Shown here: one piece after another, positions 15,201-25,460 of the stretch
Layout of the letters: each line of letters opens with the position of its first letter
Position numbering within the stretch: position 1 is the first letter of the stretch
Source of the DNA: Buxus sempervirens
Lineage: Eukaryota > Streptophyta > Magnoliopsida > Buxales > Buxaceae
Direction of reading: 5' to 3'
Length of the DNA stretch: 64,000 nt
NCBI GenBank assembly: GCA_947561395.2
Contig: OX387183.1
Location: 3,405,883 to 3,469,882, forward strand
The notes under the pieces: generated by a model
What the model was told of the DNA's origin: nothing
Databases searched by the model: none
The model's input: only the letters and a program-made list of their open reading frames with translations
Translations under genes and position numbers: made by a program

Positions 15201-18200
15201 TAAAACAGAGAGCATATAAGTTGGGTGGTTAGACAAAGAACTCTTAATCAAGACCATCTTACCACCTTTAGATAAAAGACTCCCTTTTCAAGCCGACAAC
15301 TTTTTTTTCAACCTCGATAAAGTTGGTTCCCAAATTGATTTAGATTTAAAAGATGCCCCAATAGGAATTCCGAGATAAGAAATAGGAAAGGACCCCAAAC
15401 GACACCCCAAAAGATCACAGAAAAAAGAAGAATTTCCACTTCCTCCAACATCAAAAAGCTCGCTTTTCTGAAGATTAACTCTCAAGCCCGAAAGAGCTTC
15501 AAAGCAAGTCAAGATTGATCTTACCACAAGAACTTGGGAGGCTTGCACCTTGCAAAATAGCATAGCATCATCCGCGAAAAGTAAATGAGAAATAGATAAA
15601 GAGCCTCCTCCCACCTTCACCCCTTCAATAAGCCCCAAATTTTCCACCCTTGCCACCAATCGATTTAGAGGCTCCATAACCAACAAGAAAAGTAAGGGGG
15701 AAAGGGGATCCCCTTGTCTCAAGCCCCATGATGACCGAAAGAAACCAGCCGCCACTCCATTAACCAAAACAGAGAAAGATGCTGAAGAGACACAGGTTTC
15801 CATCCAAGATCTCCATTTGGCCCCAAAACCCATCCTCCTCATAATGTACCATAAAAACCTCCAATTCACATGATCGTATGCCTTCTCAATATCCAACTTG
15901 CATGGTATCCCATCAACACCCTCTCTTTGAATGGAATCCACGCATTCACTAACAATCAAGACACCATCCAAAGTTTGCCTCCCCCCTATAAATGCATTTT
16001 GATTAGATGATATAACATCTTTTCCAACCTTGTTCTCCTTTAGGCACTTTCTATGCAATGAAGATCCTTTTGTTCATATTTGTTGTACAAATATTGTCAA
16101 ATATATTATACTATATATATACACACATCATTAATTATCAAAAAAAAATATATTATACTATATCTACAATGCATACTCTCATCAAAAGGAGGATACCAAA
16201 ACATTCCCTAGATAATAGCCACGCAAAAAATTTTGTTCCCTCAATAAAAGCCATGCAACAAGTTTTGTTCTCCAAATCCAAACTGATAGACTGGAGTTGA
16301 AATATCCAAAAATCATTGATCAAAGGTTATGTAAAACAGAAAAAATATTAGTTAACAGTTGATTCAAGGTGTGGATGTATGTTAACAGTTGGTCAAAAGA
16401 AGAGGGCTCCACACCTAAAATCAGCGTGAGGGTTTATCAAGATGATCTAATAGAAGGCTTATATTCTCCGTAAAGAAGATACGTTCATCTTGATGACAAA
16501 ATAGACACTGTAAGTAAGGTACAATAGAATTGTCTTTTATTTTCCTATTTTTTTTTTTAAAAAAAAACTAGAATTGCTTTCCTTCCACTCTTATCTTCTT
16601 TTTATCCATTTGATATGGCTTTTCCTTCCACCTTTTTCAATTTGTTATTGTGTGTCCTTACCCTCCCCTTCGGCAAAATAGGATTTTCCCATACAGTTAA
16701 GAAGAGGTACTAAGAAACGATAGACATGAAAAAATGAGATTGTTAGAGAGCATATGATATGCACAAGTCTACATTCATCACGAGTTCATTTTCTACATAA
16801 TACACATATTCCTTGGTTTTATTAATCTTAAACAATCATATAAATACAGGATAAGATAACAAGAATTATTATGAAAAAGAGATAAGCCAGACAGCAACAC
16901 ATGTAAATAGACCATAATACTAACCCTTTCTAGACGCTGAAGAAGTGCGGTTTTAAACTGACGAACTCCACGTCCACTAGATGTCGGATCCAATCTGTGA
17001 GCTTTCTCAAAAGCATAGAATCGACCTATTACCAAAACCAACATCATTTATCAGAGGAAAAAAAAAAAAGACAACCAAAACAAAAATTTTAAAAAAAATT
17101 CACAAACGATCATGTGATAGATCCGAGTGGATCCAACATCTGTTTTGACAATCATGTGATAGAAAGGCTAATCCACTGCATTTGTCAATTCATTTTTTTT
17201 TTATCAGTAAGCAAATAATGCATCTGTCAATTCTTAGTTGCCCAAAAAGCAGAAAATCAAGGAGCAATTGTATTCATAACAATCAATAGGTGCAATTTAA
17301 GGATGACATAATTTCATTTGTTTTGATCAATAAATACCAGTTGCTATGCACCTTTAGGGAACATTTGTATCATGTTTGTCAATGCACTAATAAAATGATA
17401 TTAGCTTCAAATCGTTGTTATAATAGCTTTAGCATAAAAAAAAAAATAAACTACCAAGCAGATAAAAAATGGCAAATAGAATGAGTGTCGCTCAGATATA
17501 TATCAATCAGCTCTCTAGCACAACCAACCCTACCTAACAAAGAGACATTAAGTCATACAAACCAATTCAACCTGCAATTGCATCCTCTGAAGCTTTGCTT
17601 AACAGTTTCCCTCAGCGAGAATCCTTTCACACTAGTCACTTAGTTGTGCAAACCCAACTTGTACAGCCAAGGTTTCTGGTTATAAGCATCTATTAGCTAA
17701 GCACAACTATCATCTCATTAGACTACCAAATTTGTGAAAAATTCCTTACTCCTAAAAAGGGATATCCACTTTGTATACCAAGCAAAGACAAACTTACATA
17801 AATCGATGCATTATTATCCTTCTTCGTTATATAAAAACAATAATAAAAACATATCTGGAAGAATTTGGTGCAAATCACATATAACTGCACATAGCTCGAC
17901 ATCACATGACGGATAATCTCGGCATGGTCCACTAAGCCTCTCACTAATGTATGCAAGGGGATTTCTCTCTCCATTTCAGTATGGGATGTCTAAGAGTAAG
18001 ACATTAGACTAGGCCATTAAGAAACCATGACTGAATATTTAGCCGCCAATGGATTCCTAGGTGCAAACAAACAAAAATTACAACAGGAGATATATAAGGA
18101 GTTAGCGTGAATAAGTGCAATCCTCCAACCTAAGATAAATATTTCCTCCTCCATGTGGCTAGTCTCGATTTCTCCATCGTTCATCTCCAAAAATGAAGGC

Positions 18201-21200
18201 TACAATGATGTTTACCAAAGGGTAAACCCAAGGAAACCAAGGTGACTCATCTAAACCACAAACTTGGGTGGAGACAAGATGTTTGAAGCAAATTAATGTC
18301 AATGCAAAAACTTAAAATAAAATTTTTCAAATTCACCACTTCAAAACATTTACAGATATATTTTTTTTGTCTGAAACACATGTTCACTAGAAGCTTCAAG
18401 CAAAAACATTGTCTAACAAGCAAACTAAATATAAGAAATTGGCAAATGATTCCCCTCCCAAAAATCCCAAAATACGATACCAAAGTATTCAGCCTTCAAG
18501 AGAAAGTAATTCAATATATCTTAACCAAGATGAAGCGGTAAGATAAAAGAGATTTTCCCTTCTTGAGGCCCCTAAAAGATGAAAAGCGCCCTTTCATAGA
18601 GTAATCAAAACAAGGAAAATGGCATGTTCCTGGTACACCATCTAATATATTTGCATCATCTAAATTCAAGACCTTTAAATGGTAGCACTACATCTAGGAA
18701 ACCCATTCAACATTACAACAAGCCTTTTCAATACCTAACTTACAAACAAGGCCCGCCCTCTTACTCCTAAATCGTTTTGCAATTCACTCAATCATAGTTG
18801 TTTCTGCAAATTTGTCTAAAATTAATAAAGAGCTTTCACATTAGGAAATAATGGACTTATCAAAGTCTATAGCAACTATTTTTTGCAAATTCGATGTCAA
18901 ACTAATTGATCCAAAGTCCTCAATTTTTGCAACTTTCTTTCTTGTTACACTATTGATTTCCTAACAACAAAAATAAAAAATATTCCTTGAACAATTCCAT
19001 AAGTTCTATCACATCCCAATGATCTTGAAAAAATTCAATCATGAATCAATTAGAAAGAGGCGCTTTATCCCTATCCAACTCACGAGTTGCTATTTTATAG
19101 TCAGCATCTTCTAGTTACTTTCTAACCACCCTAAATGTTCCAACTGAATTATAGGGCCTCCCACCTTTTCAATATTGAAGGTCAACCCTTGTCCCAATGG
19201 ATATAGATGTAAATAAAATAATATAACGCATCCTACATCCTCATTGTTCTCCAGACTTTCTCCATACAATGCGAGTCTAGAATTCTCATTATTCCTTCTT
19301 ATAGTTCACTAGCTGGTGGAAATAAATGGCAGCACTTGCATTACACTCATCTATCCATATAGCCCCAGATTTTTTTTTTAATAGGTAACAGAGAAAATTA
19401 TATTAAAGTAGAATCATCAAGAGATACATTTACACCAACAAGTGTACAGGAAATAAAAGATCTAATCTCCTACAAATTCTGAAAATTTTCACAAACTAGT
19501 ACATCCTGGATATCCAGCCCTTTACAAGAGGTGCTAACAGATGCCCAAAAGAGAATACATCTAAGGACTGAATGGAACAAAGCCTTTGAAGGTCTTGATC
19601 TATCATTGAAAATTCTATTGTTCCTCTCTCTCCACAATGTCCATAGAATAGTAGCCGGTGTTAAGTTCCGCAACACTTGTGGGCGAGACCTTCTTCAACT
19701 TTTGCATCCAATTTTTGCCCCAGATTTTTGCCTCCAACTAATCACTTATTTGGAAATTATCATTTCTAACTCCCTTTCATCCTTCCCTGATTTTCTATCT
19801 CCCCCATTTCAATTTTATTAAGTTAATCCTTATCAATATCTGCAACTATCCGGAAGTTTTCATTTTCACTCAACGCAAAAACATCACCATTCCATTTAGA
19901 AACCCCATTGGGTGCATGAACTTAAAATCTGACAAACCCAACCACACCATTTCACATCCAGCCCAAAAATTTATAGTTGATCTCTGAAGAATGGATGAGT
20001 AAACTGAATATTTCCAAATCTAAAAGGAGCTAGACTATTGGGCTAGTACTCTCCATCAATAGTAAATTAGAAGCCTGGTTTGATAAAGGTCTAGGCAACA
20101 CAGATTAGGAAGTGCATGGGAACTGAATTTCTATCACCAATGATAACAGAATCCTATCCGATATACACACATTGGATGTTGCATATTTGACCAAGGGCAT
20201 TTCTCATGGAAAATTGAACATCTCAAACTTGTTAATGAAGCCCAAAAAAATTCCCTCATGCAACTTTTCATCTACTCCTGTCTTTGCTTTTATAAGCGAA
20301 TTTAGTCAAATTAGTATCTCCAATAATACATCCAATCACAAAATGATCTCCTAAAGTCTTTCCAAAAGTGTCACTAATGCAAGATTTATTTGGGTCATAC
20401 ACAAAATTTGGCACCCAACAGAATCAAGTATTTCAAAAAAAACTTGAACTTTTGGGATAAAGCATATTTCTCATCCTTGGTTTCCACTTGCTCTAGCCTA
20501 TCCTCTTTCCATATCATAAAGAGACACACAGATACTACCAAGGATAGGAAAACCCCTCATAGCAAATTTCTAATAAGCCTACAGAGACTGCTTTCTTTTT
20601 AACCTATAGAATTAGAACATCTGGTTTTACCACAGAACAAAGAACCTCAATATTACCTCCCTGGATTAAGAAATACAAGCTGCAATCAGCTTTTATTTCA
20701 ACAGAAGAATGAGACATTCTTGTCTTCATAAATAGATGACATGACAATTAGAAACTGGGGAGGTTCCCAATAAATCTCAATTGAGATCCTAATTATCTAC
20801 CAGTCTTCTTTATCTATTTAATCATTACCAATTTCTCTAGTTCCCTTCAAAACTCAATTGCTTTTATTTCCATTCACTGAATCACTGCTTCTAAACCTAG
20901 TTATCAATAACATTTTGGTTCAAGCTTGCTCGAAAATCTAGAGCTTCCAAAACCAGCAGTTCATGTTTGCTTAACTTTACTCCAAAAGAAGCTTGATTCG
21001 TCTGATTTTCTTGAAACCTGCAGTTTATTTTTATGACAAGCTTAGTTCTCAGACTTAGTACTTTGTCCAGCGTCACATTTACAACAAAATCAACCAAAAA
21101 CTATTTGATCCGAACTTTTGCACGACTAGCCATGCATCCCCACTCCAAAACAAAGTCGGTACAAGATGCTTAAAGCTTACACTTCACTAAGCTCTTGTTC

Positions 21201-21782
21201 GTCTTAGGATAAATGTCGGTTGCAAGAAGCAAGGGAGTCCAATGATCAAAGCGAAGGAGGGTTCATCGATTTGAACCAGAAACATCTCAAATTATACTTT
21301 AAAAAGAATTACATAATATACGTATATGAATGTTCCCCCGCCATGGAAGATCAAATCTAAATTTAGTCTTCTTGTTGCCCCCACATCTAACAAGCATTGA
21401 AGCTCTGCCTTGACAAGATCGTTCAAATGAAAAGCTTAAATAAAACGGCAAAAACAAAAAAGGAAAATTATAAAAAGTAAAAGCAACTCAAATTAAACCA
21501 CGATGAATAAAGGGGAGAAGCATTAGTACACAAAAAACAAAACAGCACGTGAAAAATGAAGAAGATAACGCAGGTAAAGAGATAAATATAGAACTTACAC
21601 AGATAAGCAACCCTCGGGTTGCTAGATTCTACTTCATTAGCAACACGGAGGATCGGAGCTATCTCAACGAGTGAAGACGGTACAACCTCACTATCAAATA
21701 TCGACTCTCCCAGGTTTCCCGCTGTCTGAGTCCGAATAATCCGCCTCGCCGGCGGCTGCTCAGACCCTCTTCTAGAAGACAT
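116..21782 (-). CDS. CALS3: callose synthase (CALS1-3 clade), copy A, exons 1-9; 3' part beyond window
   Basis: Plasma-membrane 1,3-beta-glucan (callose) synthase, which makes callose at plasmodesmata, cell plates and sieve pores. Coding exons read on the minus strand: 21599-21782, 16925-17025, 4621-4745, 4413-4506, 4141-4251, 3946-4062, 3704-3796, 3528-3619 and 116-242. All junctions are GT/AG and all phases match, giving 348 open codons with no stop. The product begins [14 protein letters not shown], followed by the family blocks [44 protein letters not shown] and [14 protein letters not shown]. Exon 9 starts the FKS1-type domain ([19 protein letters not shown]). This is the cytosolic N-terminal regulatory region; membrane segments and the catalytic domain must lie left of position 1. 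Introns 1, 2 and 8 are about 4.6, 12.2 and 3.3 kb because of transposons; the others are 78-161 bp. Clade assignment is firm; CALS3 rather than CALS1/2 is my best guess. Confidence 0.9.
341..668 (-). mobile_element. TRIM-type miniature LTR retrotransposon in intron 8 of copy A
   Basis: Two related 97-bp direct repeats, 572-668 and 341-437, each begin TG and end CA on the minus strand. Right after the first repeat (571-560) is TGGTATCGGAGC, matching the initiator-Met tRNA primer-binding site used by many plant LTR elements. A G-rich tract precedes the second repeat. The interior is only about 134 bp with no ORF, so it is a non-autonomous TRIM. I see no target duplication. The LINE tail at 685 lies just outside it. 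Confidence 0.75.
685..3419 (-). mobile_element. L1-type LINE in intron 8 of copy A, internally deleted
   Basis: Minus-strand element with its poly(A) end at 685-696 and a target duplication GACCATAAGAAT at 674-685 and 3420-3431. In element order it has an ORF1 tail (about 3294-3091), an apurinic endonuclease domain (3119-2650, NIRGLG start and GVYGPS), the endonuclease-RT linker (2325-1850), only the first part of reverse transcriptase ([10 protein letters not shown], 1796-1650), and then directly the RNase H domain (1484-885; [17 protein letters not shown]). The RT core with the FADD box is missing, so it cannot move by itself. Several stops and frameshifts are present. Confidence 0.88.
3528..4745 (-). 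CDS. CALS3: callose synthase copy A, coding exons 3-8
   Basis: Six compact exons: 4621-4745 ([17 protein letters not shown]), 4413-4506 (QLTKAYQTA, Vta1/callose-synthase N-terminal type region), 4141-4251 ([14 protein letters not shown]), 3946-4062 ([16 protein letters not shown]), 3704-3796 ([16 protein letters not shown]) and 3528-3619 ([20 protein letters not shown]). Exon 8 ends TG, completed by G from exon 9 to give the conserved W. A few changes at positions conserved in the family (for example D in KKYIDALQN, usually Q) are present, but nothing is disabling. Confidence 0.93.
4966..6830 (+). mobile_element. plus-strand L1-type LINE fragment in intron 2 of copy A
   Basis: The fragment starts exactly where the segmental duplication stops. 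It encodes the beginning of RT ([15 protein letters not shown], about 5060-5270), then after an A-run at 5270-5283 jumps to a degenerate YADD region (LVDDTLAF, about 5317), then [11 protein letters not shown] (about 5515), and a zf-RVT domain ([14 protein letters not shown], about 6380-6540). Multiple frameshifts and one large internal deletion show that it is dead. The right boundary is approximate. Confidence 0.8.
6831..7300. other. unassigned intron sequence
   Basis: No gene or element is recognised. It contains a G-rich run (about 7010-7030) and a short (TA)n at about 7262-7285. It may be the 3' end or LTR of the neighbouring Copia element, but no repeat partner was seen. Confidence 0.4.
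7301..8755 (-). mobile_element. Copia LTR retrotransposon, RT/RNase H part (left piece)
   Basis: On the minus strand there is a decayed Copia [13 protein letters not shown] near 8700, [10 protein letters not shown] after it, [10 protein letters not shown] (YVDD box with the second D changed) at about 8190, then [12 protein letters not shown] (about 7770), and an RNase H end near 7450-7320 ([12 protein letters not shown]). Many stops and frameshifts are present. The element continues upstream after the nested LINEs, at 12700-13890. Confidence 0.82.
8756..9457 (-). mobile_element. L1-type LINE nested in Copia, 3' part with RNase H
   Basis: On the minus strand, 9430-8948 encodes an RNase H_3-type domain: [12 protein letters not shown], then [12 protein letters not shown], and [13 protein letters not shown] at the end. 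It is the downstream half of a LINE split by another LINE at 9458-12267. The upstream half is at 12268-12700. The 3' end near 8760 is approximate. Confidence 0.75.
9458..12267 (-). mobile_element. 5'-truncated L1-type LINE inserted in another LINE, 12-bp target duplication
   Basis: The element is flanked by a perfect AAGGTTGATTTA at 9446-9457 and 12268-12279, with the poly(A) end (T-run 9460-9475) at the left. Minus-strand content in order: RT from finger/palm (12234, [26 protein letters not shown]), a palm region with FANDIMVF in place of FADD (about 11740), [13 protein letters not shown] (about 11520), zf-RVT (about 11310-10500), and RNase H ([15 protein letters not shown], about 10021-9760). 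Several frameshifts. The endonuclease and ORF1 are missing because of 5' truncation. Confidence 0.9.
12268..12700 (-). mobile_element. upstream piece of the LINE split by 9458-12267
   Basis: Minus-strand 12650-12285 encodes the zf-RVT to RNase H linker of an L1-type LINE ([14 protein letters not shown] followed by RFEG). It joins across the 12-bp duplication to the RNase H at 9430-8948. The 5' boundary is approximate. Confidence 0.65.
12701..13890 (-). mobile_element. Copia LTR retrotransposon, GAG-pre-integrase and integrase part (right piece)
   Basis: Minus strand. At 13860-13740 there is a gag_pre-integrase block (LWHI followed by [16 protein letters not shown]). At 13704-13297 there is an integrase core with the DDE-type context [15 protein letters not shown] and [11 protein letters not shown], then [20 protein letters not shown]. 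It continues in orientation and order to the RT at 8755-7301. About 600 bp (12700-13297) between integrase and the nested LINE is too decayed to read. Confidence 0.82.
13891..16060 (-). mobile_element. 5'-truncated L1-type LINE, best-preserved RT in the window
   Basis: Minus strand. RT runs 16058-15288 with [26 protein letters not shown] and an intact [10 protein letters not shown] box, then [11 protein letters not shown]. After one TGA (probably from TGG) at about 15285 it continues to 14799 ([22 protein letters not shown]) and, after another TGA near 14793, to zf-RVT and tail at 14723-14070 ([13 protein letters not shown]). The 3' end carries the common plant L1 tail near 13895-13930. It starts inside RT, so endonuclease and ORF1 are absent. 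It sits in the Copia element. Confidence 0.88.
16061..16924. other. intron 2 sequence without recognised feature
   Basis: AT-rich with an A/T-run cluster at 16140-16155 and 16545-16570. It has no coding similarity that I recognise. It may include the 5' part of the split Copia element. Confidence 0.4.
16925..17025 (-). CDS. CALS3: callose synthase copy A, coding exon 2
   Basis: This 101-bp exon encodes the conserved block [19 protein letters not shown] followed by [14 protein letters not shown]. The acceptor is AATAG and the donor is GTTAGT. It is separated from exon 1 by 4573 bp and from exon 3 by 12179 bp of mostly transposon DNA, yet reading frame and sequence are intact. Confidence 0.93.
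17026..18100. other. intron 1 sequence without recognised feature
   Basis: AT-rich, with homopolymer A-runs and no recognisable protein trace on either strand. Confidence 0.4.
18101..20500 (-). mobile_element. very old L1-type LINE in intron 1 of copy A
   Basis: Only short coding traces survive on the minus strand: [14 protein letters not shown] near 18120-18170 (RT thumb), [14 protein letters not shown] near 18730 (RT palm), and an RT start-like region near 18900. The 20000-20330 stretch looks like the endonuclease region. Stops occur every few codons. It is interrupted by the young LINE tail at 19375-19716. Confidence 0.5.
19375..19716 (-). mobile_element. young 342-bp L1 3' tail with 13-bp target duplication
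   Basis: Flanked by perfect GCCCCAGATTTTT at 19362-19374 and 19717-19729, with the poly(A) end (T-run) at the left. Minus-strand coding is the end of an L1 ORF2 ([17 protein letters not shown], then [17 protein letters not shown]) followed by a stop and the usual L1 tail. It is severely 5'-truncated. Confidence 0.88.
20501..21598. other. 5' part of intron 1 without recognised feature
   Basis: Ordinary AT-rich intron sequence, without a protein trace or repeat that I can identify. Confidence 0.4.
21599..21782 (-). CDS. CALS3: callose synthase copy A, coding exon 1 with start codon
   Basis: This exon has 61 codons plus one base. The ATG at 21780-21782 is chosen because the family N-terminus (MSS/MSA followed by a basic stretch and [11 protein letters not shown]) begins there. 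The donor is GTAAGT at 21598, after the first base of the Cys codon in VAYLC. That codon is completed by exon 2, giving the conserved [12 protein letters not shown]. Confidence 0.93.
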
Positions 21783-21821
21783 TTTTAAGCCCTAAAAACC
21801 AACTTCAACCACTTTGTTTTC

Positions 21822-21944
21822 CTGCTGAGACGCAGGAAAGAAAATAAAAACCAAATCAAATAAACAAAATATGATCAACAGATAAGCATATATACATATG
21901 CAGAAACAAAACAATCGCAAAGAAGAAACGGAGAAAACGATTAC
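21822..21944 (-). promoter_or_regulatory. probable 5'-UTR intron of callose synthase copy A
   Basis: Upstream of the ATG there is a good donor (CTG|GTAATCG, GT at 21944-21943) and a pyrimidine-rich tract ending CAGCAG|GAAAAC near 21822. These would remove about 123 bp of T-rich sequence from the leader. This is inferred from splice-site form only. The sequence from about 21945 to 22500 on the minus strand would be leader or promoter. Confidence 0.4.
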
Positions 21945-22505
21945 CAGCTGCTGCAAACAGTTACGCCTTTGAATCAGGCATCTTCAACATGCAAAAGAAA
22001 TCACAGTTCAAACCACAAACCTATTCAGCTCATGAACACAGGAAGAGAACTCAGTGAAATAAAGAGCGAACAGTTCATAGATCTGAATAGATCTGCGCAG
22101 AGAAAAGCGTACTCTATGAGCGTAAACCTAACGGAAAGAAGAAAGAAAAAAAACAGCAGTGAGAGCTACCCGGAACTGAACCCAGGAAAGCAAATGGAAG
22201 TTAACATGCGGAAAAATGAAGAAAAAGATTCTTGTTCGCATTCTGGTTTTACTGCTCTAGTGGGCCAGTACGTGGATATTAAATTCACCAACGCCCCAGT
22301 TTCCAGAATTATTACTAACGTGCCATTCAAATTTCAAATCAGACTGAACCGCAATTACCCAAGTACCCCGACCGTAAATAGTTGCCAGGTCCAAAATTAC
22401 ATTAGTCAATTAGAATTAGTTAATTTCACATCCTTCTCACTTGCACCGTCCGAGAGAATTAGATATGGAAATAGAAAGAGCGGCAGGCAACTTGAAAGCA
22501 ATTAA

Positions 22506-24132
22506 AGGAGGGATGCAACTTGGTTCAATTAAAATCAAGAACCGTGAAAACCAACTTTGTACCAGTTTGGGTTGGGTTTTAAATTCTATAATTAGATTTT
22601 TGTTTTAAAATATGGAAACCGAATTAATTTTGTTTCAGTTGCGGGTTTATGATTCGGTTAAAGTGAACTGAAACTCAACTCAAAAATATGCATGAAACTG
22701 AACTAATCTCAACCGAACAAAATCTATACATACACAAGTATTTGGTTCGGTTTTTAAGAGATTAATCCGTTGTCAATTTGATTTGGTTCAGTTTTGTATT
22801 AACAATCATAAACTTCGCTTCGGTCTTGAGTTGATGTCAATCTCAGCATTACCATGGCAATAGCATTTTAGTGAAAGGGCTTTTATGTCAAGCAACTGGA
22901 TTTATTATGGCAATATACGGAGGTAACAATGTAAAAGAAGAGATAACCATGGGCATTTTATAGAAAAAAATTCAAATTTAAAAAAATGAGACCTTCCGGA
23001 TTTATGAGGCGTTTTATACGCGTACATGAAGAATACCGTGGAAGACGTTGCGGCTCAACTGGTTAAAACTGAAAAGACGACTTTATCCTCAGGTTAATCC
23101 GTTTTGAACCGCTAGAGCACCATTGGTTCACCACAGAGGGGCGTTTTAGTAAATAACACTCTTTGGGGCTGTTCGTGTATTTAAAGCTAAAACCAGGGTC
23201 ATTTGAAGCCGTACAGCTCCCCTGGCAAAAATCCTGAGATAAGGAGCAAATGTCGGTTTCCTTTGCGTTGTCCAAACTCTACACGCATTTTCCCTTTTCT
23301 TGCTTTTGGTAGTGGGATGGTGGGACCCACTCAGTTGTTGACACTTGACACTCGTCCACTTTTTTTTGTGTGGATTTGACACTCGTCCACACTCAACAGG
23401 CGCAGTGACCATACTGAGGGGGAAAGGGACGGAATAAAAAGACCGTGTCGGGTCAATTCTCTCGGCTTTGTTTCTTTCCTTTATTCCGAGTTCAAGAAAT
23501 ATAATACTTCAATTGCTTTTTGATGGGGCCATGTCCGCCGGTCCTTTCGTTGGAATATCTGCTAGTCCAACGATAGAGGATGTGTAGTTGTGTACACATA
23601 TGCTTGATGCACTTATGTGAACACACATTTCACCGTAGGATCAGCAGATCTTTTAGTCAAGGACTTCAACCGGTTTCAAGTTCTTTTTGATTGGCCCCTT
23701 CAATTGTAACAACCAAGAACCCATTAATTGTTTTTTTTAAATCATTTCAAAATAATAAATTATTTTTAAAATAACCCAACCACAAATGCGTTTCCCCTAG
23801 AGCGCTTCAGTTGGTGGTACCGTGCTATCATTGGTTGGGATGGGGTTAGTTGGTGTGCGCCCTCTATTGACATGGGCATCCATCCGTCCGTTTCACTTTG
23901 GTACTATGGAGTGGCATCAAATGAAACAGTCTCCCTGATCACATGCCTAATGTATCGTTGCACAATCCTTGATATTATATGTACCCTAGCACAGTTCTTA
24001 TTGTAGAGGATGCGCGTTCATTTCCGTTTGATTGCAGTTTTGTACGTTTATCATTAATGATTAGAGCTTATTTATTGCGATTGATGTGAGGAATTATGAT
24101 GAGATTTATGTTAGGTGGAATAATTTTAGGCT
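22506..24132. other. intergenic region upstream of callose synthase copy A
   Basis: No gene recognised. Positions 22560-22850 contain several copies of a TTGGTTCGGTTTT-like motif and its complement, as seen in plant MITE interiors. Promoter elements could lie in 21945-23000, but none is distinctive. Confidence 0.4.
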
Positions 24133-24141
24133 TTTAATTTA

Positions 24142-24599
24142 GGGAAAATTAATTTTTAGTGGTACTTTATAAAACTATTTAAGATTTAGTCTGCAAAGTT
24201 TTGAGTTTTAACTTTTTATACACCTTTATCAAAATAATTAATTTTTAGTGTCATTTCACTATTACAAATCAACTATTCCAAAAATGCCCTTACATCACTT
24301 ATCCAAATGACTTGTACAAGTCACTTTATTGACTTGTACAAGTTAATTTATTGACTTGTACAAGTCATTTTATTACTTGTACAAGTCTAAAATGGCTTAT
24401 ACAAGTTAATTTATTGCTTGTATAAGTCTCGAAAGTAAGTTGTATAAGGGTTTTTTTTTTTGGAAGAATTTATCCGTAACAGTTAAATGACACTAAATAT
24501 TAATTATTTTGATAAAAGTGTATTAAAAATTAAAACTCAAAACTTTGCCAACTAAATCTTGAATAGTTTGATAAAGTATTACTAAAAATTAAATTTCCC
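24142..24599. mobile_element. Mutator-type MITE, 458 bp, 9-bp target duplication
   Basis: Perfect TTTAATTTA target duplication at 24133-24141 and 24600-24608. Long terminal inverted repeats of about 120 bp begin GGGAAAATTAATTTTTAGT and GGGAAATTTAATTTTTAGT and include AAGTTTTGAGTTTTAA on both arms. No coding capacity. Nine-base duplication plus long inverted repeats is the signature of MULE-derived elements. The centre holds an array of short palindromes. Confidence 0.88.
24311..24448. repeat. array of seven 10-bp palindromes in the MITE core
   Basis: CTTGTACAAG occurs at 24311, 24333, 24355 and 24376, followed by the variants CTTATACAAG (24396), CTTGTATAAG (24417) and GTTGTATAAG (24439). Spacing is 20-22 bp throughout. 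The first copies sit in a 14-bp palindrome GACTTGTACAAGTC. Confidence 0.9.
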
Positions 24600-25262
24600 T
24601 TTAATTTAATGAACAAGAGATGATTTAATTTAGAATTCTAACTCTATTTGTTTAAATCAACTTTAAGGGAAGAAGAGTTATGAAAGATAATTCTTAAGTT
24701 GGAGAGAGATAAGCTTATCATACTAAGTTGAATTCAAGTAAATTTTTTTTATGGGGAACTTAGGGTATCCGAGTCCGTTTATGCTCAGCCAACTAATCCT
24801 TTGAAAATTAGCTAGTAATTTTAATTTTTGAAGCGTTGTGAACAAGTGAGAATTGAAATTGGAATTCTAACTCCTTTTTTTTCACTTTAGTTTTAAGACC
24901 AAAAGAATCAATGGATCGAATTCTAGCTTACCAAGAACGCAAAAGGCAATCCGGGGACCACGTACATTGAAGGAGTTTAAATTGATTTTAGCAACACATC
25001 GTTATCAATAAATCATTGCGGCTCATTTAATTTGACTCATCCGGTTATTGTTATCCCAATTCTGAGACTTACATCCTTTCTGCCATGTAAGCTTACGACG
25101 TGGGAGTCCGAGACATGTTACTATGTTACCAATCTTTTTTTGAAGACATTACTATGTTACTAATAAGTGACCCCTTATTTCTAGTCATTGATTAACTGTT
25201 TGCTAAAGCAAGAGAGGTTGTTGGTGCCGGGATGAAACTAGTCTCTTGCACCTCAAAACCCT

Positions 25263-25460
25263 TTAGCAACGTAATTGAAATCCTATGGAACCTCCATCTG
25301 CACTTTTATTTGGAGCCTTCGTAGGATCATGCCATGTGTATTAAAAACTACTTGAATGGTATAATTGTAAATTCTTAATTACGTACATTTGACACAATCC
25401 TATAAAAAGCTCCAAATAAGGGTGTAAATAAAGGCTCCACAGGATGTAAATCATTAGCAA
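25263..25460. mobile_element. foldback element (inverted-repeat MITE)
   Basis: The left arm 25263-25340 and right arm 25383-25460 are imperfect inverted repeats (left ATCCTATGG then TTTTATTTGGAGC; right reverse complement ATCCTGTGG then CTTATTTGGAGC). The loop is about 42 bp. No clear target duplication. Confidence 0.6.

Noticed and set aside
21969..22505. 178-codon plus-strand ORF upstream of callose synthase
   Set aside because: It is antisense to the likely leader/promoter of copy A, has no family resemblance, and has biased Asn/Ser/Lys composition typical of chance ORFs in AT-rich DNA.
22560..22850. repeated TTGGTTCGGTTTT motifs as a regulatory array
   Set aside because: The same wording occurs in the MITE at 27380-27926, so it is probably decayed MITE sequence.
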